DNA from: Poteriospumella lacustris
Lineage: Eukaryota; Sar; Chrysophyceae; Chromulinales; Dinobryaceae
Assembly (NCBI GenBank): GCA_008000375.1
Contig: SMOI01000322.1
Coordinates: 1 to 35,573, forward strand
Length of the DNA stretch: 35,573 nt
Direction: 5' to 3'
Shown: positions 17,955-26,296 of the stretch, piece by piece
Layout of the letters: every line of letters starts with the position of its first letter
How positions within the stretch are numbered: the stretch's first letter is position 1
The notes under the pieces: model-generated
What the model was told of the DNA's origin: nothing
What the model saw: only the letters and a program-made list of their open reading frames with translations
Database searches by the model: none
Translations under genes and position numbers: made by a program

Positions 17955-20595
17955 ATGCGTTCTCCAGCGACCCACGACGGGCTGCCCGATGTCGGGAACA
18001 GCGCCGTCCGCACCAGAGACCTCATTCTGCTGTGCATATTCATTTTCACGCTCATGTTTTGCTGGCATGAGCGCTCCTACTTCGACTATCGCCTGGAGCC
18101 GACGTGGTTCGTGCAGAACTCGGTGCGCGAGGTGGCGCGCCGCGGGCGCAGAGTGTTGGACCTGGTGCCGCCGCTGCTGACGGACCTGGACGAGAATGGC
18201 CGCCAAGAGCTGGTCGCGCTGGTGTCGAGCGACGCGGACGACAGCGACGACGGCGACGAGGGCGCCGCCGACCCCACCGCCGGCTTCCGCCTGCAGCTGC
18301 TCGACGTGTACCAGGACCCCAGCCTCGTGCTCGACGACGTCTTCCACCCGCGCGTCATGGCCGGCATGCCGCTGTCCGGCTCCAAGGTACGTGCTCTGCA
18401 TCGCTGTGCATCGCGCTGCGCCGCGCCGCGCTAACGACGACGGCGACGCTTCGTGTGCAGACGTCGGCGCCGGTGGCGATGGCCGCGGGCGCGCTGACGC
18501 CCGCCGCCGACGGCGCGCAGCCGGACGGCCTCATCGCGGTGGCCTTCGAGAACCTCACCGTCGCCGCCTTCTCCGCGACGCCGCGCGACAGCCTCGTGGC
18601 GCGGCGCTGGCTCGTGGACCTGGTCAACGCGTCGGCGCCGCGGACGGGCGGCGGCCTCACCGAGGCGCACCGCCGGCGCTGCCCCAGCGACTACGTCACG
18701 CGCGTGCACTACGAGCGCGGCGCCGACGCGCACGGCGGCGACGTCGTCGTCGTGTCCCTGTCGCCCGCCGCGACGCCCGCGACGCAGCGCGCGCCGTGCG
18801 CCGCGGCGGCGGTCGGCGACGCGCCGCCGCCGCCGCCGCCGCCGCTGGAGGACGAAACCGTCCGCGTGTTCGCGCTGGCGGCGGAGGACGGCCAGCTGCT
18901 GTGGCAGTTCCACGCCGGCGTCGACGACGAGAGCAGCGCGGCGCTGGCGACGGCGCTGCCGCAGCAGCCGCTGTCGCTCGACCTGCGCGAGCAGCTGCTG
19001 CGCCACGGCGCCGCGCGGGCGCGCCACGGCCACAGCGCCGGCTACCACTGGCAGCTGTTCCGTGCGTCGCTGCTGCGCCAGCTGCCCTTCGGCTGGTTCT
19101 CCGACGAGGACGAGGCGCTGCACGCGGCTCACTTCGACCGCCCCGCGCGCCTCGGCGACGTGCGCACGCGGTCGGCGCCCGGCGACGCGCCGGTGGCGGC
19201 GGCGCGGCGATGAAGAAGCCGCCGCAGCCGAAGCGCGCGACGACGCCGCGGCGGCGCGGCGGCGGTGCGCGGCTCAAGTCGCTGCTCAAGCTGCCGCTGC
19301 GCCGCTGGCGCCGCTCGTCGGCGCGCGGCCAACCGCAGCGACGAGCGCGCGCCCGTCGACGCCGCGCGCCGGTCGCGGTACCTTCACGCGCAGCCGCACG
19401 CGCAGCGCCGCGGCCGCCGCAGCGGCGAGCGCGACAACGTCGTCGTGCTGCGGCACAGCGGCGGGCTGCAGGTGCTGGCGCTGCAGACGGGCGCGCCGCT
19501 GGCGTCGCTGGCGCTGCCCGCCGAGCGGCTGTACGCGGACGTCGACGGCGACCGCACGCTCGACAGCTTCTTCTTCCCCTTCGCCGCCGCCGCGACGGTC
19601 GAGGTGCTGGGCCAGACGCTGGCGGACGGCGGCGAGGACTGCGCCGCGCTGTGTCTGTCGGGCCTGCCGCCCACCGCGCCGCTGTTCAACTCGACGGCGC
19701 TGTGCGGCCTCGGCCACGCGAACCGTCGCTCGGCGGCGGCGCCGGGGCCGGGGCCGGGCCGCCGGTGGGCGCAGGGGCCGGCGCGGCCGGCGCGGCGGGC
19801 GCGGGCGCCTCGCTCCCACGGCGGCGAGCACCTACCGGACGCCACCGCCAGCTTCGCGCACGCGGCGGCGCGCCACGCGGCCGGCGACAACGGCAGCGCC
19901 CCCGCGGCGTCGGCGGCGGCGGCGACGCCCGCGGCGGTGAGCTACGCGGTGCCGCTGCTGCTGCGCGCGACCGGTCGCCGGGCGCGGCCGGCTACGCGAC
20001 GGGCAGCGTCGACTCGATGCGCGAGGCGGCCGACAAGCGCCTGGCGGCCGTCGTGCTGAGCAGCGTGGGCGTGCTCACGGCGCTGGACGAGCGCGGCGAG
20101 GTGCTGTGGCAGGACTTCTCCAGCTGCGCGCCCTTCCCCGCGCAGCGCCGCTACCCGGCGTTCACGCCGCGCGTGCTGCTCTTCGACCCCTTCGCAGGCG
20201 CGGCGGACACGCGCGCGGAGGAGCTGCAGCTGCTGCTGGTGGTGCAGGAGTCGTCGCTGGTGCTGCTGTCGCTGACGGGGCAGGTGCTGCACACGCTGCG
20301 GCTGCCGGGGCGCCTCGCCAGCAGCGCCGTGCTGCTGGGCGACGAGAACGGCGACGGCGTCGTGGACACGCTGGTGCTCGCGGGCGAGGCGGCGCTGCTG
20401 GGCTACCGCGTGGAGGTGAAGCCGGTGCTGTACCCGATGTTCCTGCCGCTGGCCGTGCTGCTGGGCGTCGCGGCGCTCGTGTGGCTGTCGAAGATGCAGC
20501 TGCCGCAGCTCCTCGCGGCCGACGACCCGCGCGCCGCGCTCGGAGACTGGTGGGCCAAGACCACGCGCGCCACCGACTCGCTGCACCTGGACTGA
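17955..20595 (+). CDS. NERD1-like FG-GAP repeat membrane protein; three frame breaks
   Basis: ATG at 17955 begins a short cytoplasmic tail and a membrane helix (DLILLCIFIFTLMFCW). A phase-0 intron (18387-18460, 74 nt, GTACGT...GTGCAG, with CTAAC branch site) follows residue 144. The lumenal region is a beta-propeller-like domain with FG-GAP calcium loops: LTDLDENGRQELV, YADVDGDRTLDSF, DENGDGVVDTLVL. A second helix near the C-terminus (MFLPLAVLLGVAALVWL) precedes a short tail and TGA at 20593. Order and motifs parallel the plant protein NERD1 (a Golgi-associated FG-GAP membrane protein), including the RDL-helix start, the GQLLWQFHAGVDDE-like strand and the GGEHLPD block. Plant members have about 700 residues; this would have about 855. 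The frame shifts near 19195-19213 and 19320-19340 (a compensating pair around the basic KKPPQPKR linker) and near 19975. Indel errors are likely. Confidence 0.72.
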
Positions 20596-20802
20596 GGCAG
20601 AGGGGGGCGGAGGAGGCAGCGGCCCGGGGGTGGAGGCAGAGGCCGGGGTGGGGGTGGGGAGATCGGCGGTAGTTACTGTACAGGGCAGGGCGGCCGACAC
20701 GCCGGTTCGCGGTCGTGCGACGCGCGCAGAATAATTTTAATAAATGAACAAGAGGCAGAGAGAGGCGTCTGCGAGGAGCACGGACGGGTCGGCGGCGACG
20801 GG
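20596..20802. other. Tail-to-tail spacer with G-runs and a poly(A) signal
   Basis: Immediately after the NERD1-like stop are several G-runs (GGGGGG at 20602, GGGGG at 20626, GGGGTGGGGGTGGGG at 20645-20659). They could form a G-quadruplex on the coding strand. An AATAAA poly(A) signal lies at 20739-20744 on the + strand. On the minus strand the variant ATTAAA overlaps the same place and could serve the converging gene, but it lies beyond that gene's stop only by about 60 bases. Confidence 0.55.
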
Positions 20803-21813
20803 TTATCTAAAGACAGCGGAGCAGACATTAACTGTGCACAGTGAGTCACGGCGGGCTGTGGCAGACGCGTCACGAGTGGAGAGACTCACGTTCCGTCGTC
20901 CAGGGCGTTGCCCGAGAACAGCATCAGAGCCGAGTTGCGCGTGACCAAAGCTGTGGGAGCAACAATCTGCGCGTTAGTCGTCTGTTGAGCGTTTTTGCGC
21001 AGACGTCACTGACCTTGACTGGCGGCGGCGTTGGCGGCGGCCGCGACGTGCAGCGCCAACACATTATCAAGTGAAAAAGGATTGGGCGACACCACCGGTG
21101 AGGCAATCGCCTGCTCCAACGACATGCCCCGCGTCGTGGACACGGAATGCAGACGTGACTGCGACTGCAACTTGCGCTTCTGGCGCTTGGCCCAAGCTGT
21201 CCGGCCGTTGCGCACGAGCTTTACTATCGTGTCGGATCTGGTCGCAATCATGACGTGGAAGTGTGGATGCGATCTTTTGTGCATGAAGACGCCTGCTATT
21301 CGATTCGTCGGCTCGATGACACGAAAGACGCTGCTGCTGCTGCTGCGGCTGAGCGAGCGGCTTTCTCTCTGCCGCGACATCTGACAAACGACATGTAACA
21401 TGTGACATCTGACATCTGACATCTGACATCTGACATCTGACATGGAAATCCACTGACATCTGACATCTGACATCTGACATCTGACATCTGAAATCTGACA
21501 TCTGACATCTGACATCTGACATCTGACATCTGACATCTGACATCTGACATCTGACTTGTCACGATGATGATGAGGGTATGTTCGCCGCACCGTGGCAGCA
21601 TAAACAACCAATACATAACCAACCGTGATCGATTGATCGTCGAATGGGCTGTGATTTGTTGCAACAGAAATCCATTCAGAAGCTGTGTATCTTTCCATAG
21701 TGTACCTTATTGCTGTTGTCGATTCTCGCTATTGATGAAACGAATCGACGTTTCGCAATCGCTCGTTGTTTCTCCTGTGTTGGGAGATCTTCTGAACTTG
21801 TAGCGATAGACAT
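20803..21813 (-). CDS. Small four-exon protein of unknown function
   Basis: Model from splice signals and frame: exons 21813-21706, 21380-21014, 20950-20890 and 20806-20803, joined in phases 0, 1 and 2, give 179 residues (MSIATSSEDLPTQEKQRAI to SGNALDDGT). Introns are 325, 63 and 83 nt, with donors GTACAC, GTCAGT and GTGAGT; the 63-nt intron has a CTAAC branch site. The product is basic, with an Arg/Ser-rich stretch beginning MSRQRESRSLS, a region IEPTNRIAGVFMHKRSHPHFHVMIATR, and an Ala-rich helix HVAAAANAAASQ near the end. I do not recognise a family. GC content and codon bias are lower than in most neighbours. The long first intron contains a 7-bp satellite. Exon 1 and the choice of acceptor are the weakest parts; the gene could also begin at the ATG of exon 2. 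Confidence 0.5.
21403..21556. repeat. 7-bp satellite (TGACATC)n
   Basis: About 6 copies (21403-21444) and about 15 copies (21454-21556) of TGACATC, split by an 11-base interruption and one imperfect unit (TGAAATC). Because 7 is not a multiple of 3, all three frames translate the same stop-free heptapeptide on each strand, so long open frames here are artefacts. The array lies in the first intron of the minus-strand small gene, whose sense strand reads GATGTCA repeated. Confidence 0.95.
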
Positions 21814-22250
21814 GTGATGAAAGCAGTCAGATGGCGGAGTCAGGCAAAGTCGATTTGTAAGCTTTCGTGAGAAAGGAGTGGAATTCTTCAGACGGGGTCG
21901 GGACGTGGTCCCTGTCTCGGTGACCACGGAGAACTGACGTCGGCGGGTGCAACCTCGTCCAGTACTTCGAAGGCTGCGCCATATTGTTGGAATAGCTGGC
22001 AATTGTTGCCACTTTATTCAATTCCGTCGAGACGCAGTGCGTTCGTTCGTATCTGTCTCTGGTGGCAGCTTCTGAGTGGCGAAGCACAGTCGTCAACTGT
22101 GACCGGCGAACATCTCGAACTTGCTGCTGTGCGGACCCATGATGCTGCTACCATCAGCTGTTCAAGCCCATTGTGTTTGCAGCATTGGTGGCTGGACCTC
22201 GGGTGGTCTAACGGAACATCGACTCGGCGGGACTCGCGGTCGAGGGCAGT

Positions 22251-22292
22251 GTCGGTGTCGGTGTCGGTGTCGGTGTCGATGTCGGTGTTGGT
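22251..22292. repeat. Hexamer array (GTCGGT)7
   Basis: Seven tandem GTCGGT-type units, with GTCGAT as the fifth and GTTGGT as the seventh. On the opposite strand it would read as alternating Thr-Asp, but no gene model supports translation. Confidence 0.85.
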
Positions 22293-23872
22293 CCGTTGCC
22301 GTCGCCCACTGTGGTGCTTGCCATTTGCGCTGACGTAGAAATCAACTGAGAGTGGATAATGTGTGTGGATCGGTTCTGACACTTCCCCCTCATTGATGAC
22401 TGTAGATATCGTGGTATTGCTGTGCATGGGTGTGACGAAGGACGTCGTCTTCGTCGCTGGTGTTTCGTCCTCTTTGATCGTTCTTCTTCACCCTGACCTC
22501 CGCCCCCACTGGGCTCGCATATCGTAAGAGGAAAATGCCCAGTGTGGGGAATGAGAGACACCTGTCGGGTGTGTGGATCGGGATGAGCGCGTGCCTCTGA
22601 GCATGTCCAGGGGGCCGCACAATGGCGGCGGTGCTGAGCCCCCGCCCCTCTGGTCTTTCTCCGTGTGGACCCGTGGTGGTTCAGTGCGCTCCCTTCTGCT
22701 TTGTGGAATGAAAGATGGTGAATGGGCTCGGGTGAATGGTGAAATGTGGCTGGATCAGTCTCCGGTGCCTCGCGGATGCGCTGGCGGGGCCTGTCTCCCT
22801 GGACCCCCCCCCAGTGAGCTCCAGCTACACCGCCACGACTCTCTTCCAGCCGACTGGGCATCTACTTGTGCCTCCACAGAAGCTCTCGATGACGTTGACT
22901 GATACGTATCGATGTCCTGCAGTCGCTTGGTGCATCTTCGGCGATGGTGGGCAGCTCTACCAGGCCGGCGGTCGCGAGCCAGCCAGCCATTGTCTGTCAC
23001 GCGCTCCACAGCCGTTCCACCGAGAAGCATCGCTGGGGCCGGCACCACAGGAGCAGCGATTGATGGTCCGGGTCCATCGAAGCGCGCTCTGACGCACACG
23101 CGCTGCCTGTCCGACGCACGGCACCTCTGTGGCCTGTGCACCGGCCAGATCCGTCGACCTTTTCGACCTCCTGGGCGGCCGTTCTTTCGTTTTCACAGGA
23201 AGAAGTCGCTTCAGTCGCTTAGGTACGATGCAGTACATCGCATTCAACCGGGGCCACTCTGTTCCCAGCGACAGACCAAAAGTTCTGGACGTTTTCCGGT
23301 GCGAACATTTCCTGTGACCGGAGATGTCGCGTGTTTTTCGAAGGGAAATCGGTAGAAAATGCATAGAAAACTGTACTTCTTGCGCAAATGGACGCAGTTA
23401 GGTGTAAGACACAAGGTGTGACGCTTCTGCAATTTTTCTACGCGATACTGACGATTTTCAATCGACTCTACGAAACAGTGATTTCGAAAGCTCGCTCCTT
23501 CAGCGGCCGTTTCCACCGCCAAGGTCCGACGATTTTTCCAGTTTCTTTCCGCTGCAATGATGAAACGAGGACTTCAAATGTCAAGCGACGAAAGGAATTC
23601 ATGTTCACTTCGAACTGGCTTCGTAGTACGGCTGAATCAGCGGAAACGTCGCGCAGAATGAGGGTGCCCTCGGCACTCAACGCACTGTGGACAGTCGACA
23701 CAGCATATCTCACGAGGACTGCACCGATTCCCATCAAGCCAACAGTTCCTCAAAGCTCTGGCCGTGGTTCCTGTCCAATATTAAGGTAAACTGACGATAC
23801 CCGGACGCAGAATAGGGTCAGGTTGGACTGACGAACCGTCTGGGGTGGGCTCGTTTGGGATTCTGTGTGACG

Positions 23873-24238
23873 TCACCGACGGATGCGCATCTGTTGCAGA
23901 GCGCCAACATACTTTCCAAGGAGTGACCGACACACGTGTACTGCGACAGTGCGCGTCAGTGCTGCGGTTCTGAAGCTTAACATGGCGCTCTTTGTCGGAT
24001 GGCGCCTTCTTTGGCGTCGAACAGGCACCGATCGTTGGCGCGTCGCGTCGCTGGTCGCTTCGGCGACGGCGATCGATCGCTGTGCCATGTGGAGCCAGGC
24101 CTTGTCTCCGTCGTGGATCACTGACATCTTTATACTGCTTGAAAGCCGAAGAACTCCGTTCTTGTCAGTGTCCTCTGACGAACAGAGCGTTTTCGTGACA
24201 AGTCTCTCTGCTCTTCGCTGTTGGCCGTCGTGTACCAT
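23873..24238 (-). CDS. Doubtful small open frame opposite the mL54 promoter
   Basis: A minus-strand frame from ATG 24238 (MVHDGQQRRAERL) to TGA 23875-23873, 121 residues, with GC-rich third positions unlike random sequence. It contains DTDKNGVLRLSS, resembling an EF-hand loop but without the final acidic residue, and a basic stretch (RRQRRRHP). An internal ATG begins MLSFRTAALTRTVAV, which looks like a mitochondrial presequence. A GTATGT donor lies within it, so the real gene might be spliced differently. No family recognised. If real, it would be head-to-head with mL54 with almost no promoter space, and it would break the strand alternation. Confidence 0.2.
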   Translation of the reverse strand: MVHDGQQRRAERLVTKTLCSSEDTDKNGVLRLSSSIKMSVIHDGDKAWLHMAQRSIAVAEATSDATRQRSVPVRRQRRRHPTKSAMLSFRTAALTRTVAVHVCRSLLGKYVGALQQMRIRR

Positions 24239-24264
24239 CGTTTCCCACCCCAGTTTCTGCCGAT

Positions 24265-24808
24265 ATGAGTGTTGCAATTAGAATATCTCGAAGTACGTTG
24301 TGCATGTCGGGGTTTTGTGTCTGATTGTCAGAGGGAAACTCAATTTCCACAATGTCTGTCGCTTCCCTTGCAGGCGTTGAACGAGCGCTGCATCTTCGAA
24401 CCGGAGTTCGGTCGTTCGTCAAAGTGGGCGATAAGGTGCCGATCAACTTCGTCAAAGGTATTCGCTTTTGCCAAGTGCAGTGATCTTTGATCGAAAAGTC
24501 ACACGTTCTACCTGCTTCAGACGAGCCCGCGCCGGTGATCAAAGCGGACAGCGAGTATCCCGATTGGGTGTTCAAACTTGGCGCCAAGGTGAGACTGCTG
24601 CCTGAGGGGAATCTCGCGCACATACGTTGCTGACCTGTATACGTCCGTCACACAGGAGCCAACTCTTGGAGAGCTCATTGAGCGCGCAGAAACGCAGGGT
24701 ATCAGCGACGAGACGTTCACTGTCCAGGACGCGAAGCGTCTGAAGCGTCTCATGAGCTTGGACAAAGTGAAGAAAGGCAACGCCAGTCGCCTCTCCTCCA
24801 CGGACTAA
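24265..24808 (+). CDS. MRPL54: Mitochondrial large-subunit ribosomal protein mL54, four exons
   Basis: Exons 24265-24292 (28 nt), 24374-24457, 24521-24588 and 24656-24808 splice in frame (introns 81, 63 and 67 nt; phases 1, 1, 0) to 110 residues. The first exon plus the start of the second give an Arg-rich amphipathic mitochondrial presequence (MSVAIRISRSVERALHLR). The core VPINFVK-DEPAPVIKADSEYPDWVFKL matches the mL54/Ribosomal_L37 signature, especially the D-x-EYPDW block. A basic helical tail follows (AKRLKRLMSLDKVKKGNASR). The protein is part of the mitoribosome large subunit in the matrix. It is easy to miss because no exon exceeds 51 codons. It lies tail-to-tail, 203 bases from ATP synthase OSCP, another nuclear gene for a mitochondrial protein. 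GC is lower than in the flanking genes. Confidence 0.88.
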
Positions 24809-25011
24809 GCCCACAGCTCTCGCGGCATCCCCTGTTGTCTCTGTATCCACTTCTGTAAATATGAACACGGTTAACGTCGGGTGTGACTACGCGGAGAGTT
24901 ACAGCTCCCTTTACATTTTATATATATTTGCCGATGCCGGGCCACAGAGATCGTACGGTTATAACAAAACTGTTCCGATCGCGTCAGCTGGAATCAATCA
25001 CGTCGATACAT

Positions 25012-25773
25012 TTACAGAGCAGCATCGAGAGACTTGGAGATGTCGCCGATTCTGGAAGCGACGGACAAGTCGAGGAACTTGTCGCCGATCAAGACCTGGA
25101 GACCAGAGAGGATGGCAGGGTTGACCTTGGTGCTAATTTCGACCTTCTTTCCAGCTCCGACATACTTGGCAACCGCCTGCTGCACGGACTCCAACTGAGG
25201 CTTCTTCAACTGCTCGGCAGAGATGATGGTGATGTTCACAACTCCGCGCTTGGCTTGCATCAACTCTGTGAAGAAAGGAAGTCCATTCAGCGACAATCCC
25301 CGAGCACGACGATGGTGGGCGACGAGAAGACTTACCGCCGTAGCCCTCGACGATCTTCAGCGACTCGCCGAGTCTGCCGTTGGCGGACAGCACCAGGAAG
25401 AGGTTGCGGGTGATGGAGGAAAATTTCGATTCATCAAAAAGGTGAGAAACCTGACAGAAACCCACGCATAAGCCACAACCTACACAGACTTGCGGTGAGC
25501 AATACCACGGCCTACCTTGCTGGTCTTCTCGCTTCTTGGGATGGTGGGGTTGGACAGGAAAGCAGCCAAGTTGGCGTTCTTCTTCACGACTTCAGCGAAA
25601 GAAGTCAACTCAGACTCAACCTTCTCCAAAGCTCCAGCCTTGCTGGCAGCAGTATAAGTGGCCATGGCATATCTTCCGGTGTGGCCGAAAAGCTTCTTCG
25701 GAGGCTCGTGAGAGGCCGAGAAGGATCTGACAGCGACCTTCAACTGCTTGGACACCCGCGTGAATCTGAACAT
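25012..25773 (-). CDS. ATP5PO: Mitochondrial ATP synthase OSCP subunit (delta family), three exons
   Basis: Exons 25773-25516, 25450-25336 and 25265-25012 are joined across introns of 65 and 70 nt (phases 0 and 1; donors GTAGGC and GTAAGT), giving 208 residues, the usual OSCP length. A basic presequence (MFRFTRVSKQLKVAVRSFS) precedes the mature start. Family landmarks in order: GHTGRYAMATYTAASKAG, AFLSNPTIPRSEK, SSITRNLFLVLSANGRL, ELMQAKRGVVNITIISAE and the C-terminal beta domain NPAILSGLQVLIGDKFLDLSVASRI. OSCP caps the F1 head and ties it to the peripheral stalk of complex V at the inner membrane. It has its own promoter, divergent from the acidic repeat protein. Confidence 0.96.
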
Positions 25774-26296
25774 TTTCCAATGGTGCACTGAGAAAGATGT
25801 GATTGCGGATGGCTGGCTCGAGGCTTCTTCGCTCCGGCTTCTTCTGAGCTCGTTTGCCTCGCCGGCGCTGCAGTACGACGAGCACAGCGCAGCGAGCGAC
25901 AGCGACCGACAGCGACCGACGACAGCGCCGCCGCCGCCGCCGCCCACGACACCGACGACGACACGGCGCCCGTGTCGCCGACCGCGCCGCCGCAGCCCCG
26001 TGTCTCACCCAGAAGCTGTGCGCGTCTGGGGTCTGCGCCTCCTCTGCGGATCCTTTGCGCAGCCGCAGCGCCGGCGATGGCATCGCATCGCTTTGAAACG
26101 AAATGGGCAATCCAGCGCAGACGCATGCAGCCCACGGATCCACGGATAGCCCGAAGTGGTCACATCTCCTGCTCCTGCAAGGCACCCCGGCATTCGAACA
26201 CGTCGTTCTCGCTTGCTCATCGAATCACCCCCGCAGCGTTGGCAGTTGATCCGTTACACAGCGTCGCCCGCAAACAACTAAGGCACCATCGGCGAA
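25774..26296. promoter_or_regulatory. Divergent promoter region, OSCP / acidic repeat protein
   Basis: A 523-base interval between two start codons on opposite strands. It contains a short GACAGCGACC direct repeat (about 25895-25920) and a GCC-rich patch, but no recognisable gene or core promoter motif. GC content rises here from the lower-GC block back to the GC-rich block. Confidence 0.4.

Larger units (their letters stand above)
21814..24264. other. 2.45 kb lower-GC gap without a confident gene
   Basis: The largest unexplained stretch, between a minus-strand start (21813) and a plus-strand start (24265). GC falls to ordinary levels (25 of 60 at 23401-23460). A hexamer array (GTCGGT, seven units with two variants) lies at 22251-22292. 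Several short open frames look protein-like but do not join into a model: a 50-codon ATG frame at 21983-21831 (-), an 88-codon frame at 23734-23468 (-), and the separate frame 23873-24238 (-). No tRNA, rRNA or transposon signature is visible. It may hold a small intron-rich gene, a non-coding RNA or long regulatory sequence. Confidence 0.5.

Noticed and set aside
21006-21698. Long minus-strand open frame running through the 7-bp satellite
   Set aside because: A 7-bp repeat without a stop is open in all frames, so the length is an artefact; splice sites and phase place the array in an intron.
23468-23790. Doublecortin-like domain suggested by FTLILDRNHGQSFEELLA
   Set aside because: The frame stops immediately after LLA, the following sequence does not match the second half of a DCX domain, and no splice model joins it to a plausible start.
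20700-26000. The lower-GC block as an integrated foreign or virus-derived element
   Set aside because: It carries ordinary host genes for mitochondrial proteins with host-type introns, and shows no terminal repeats, integrase, polymerase or capsid genes.
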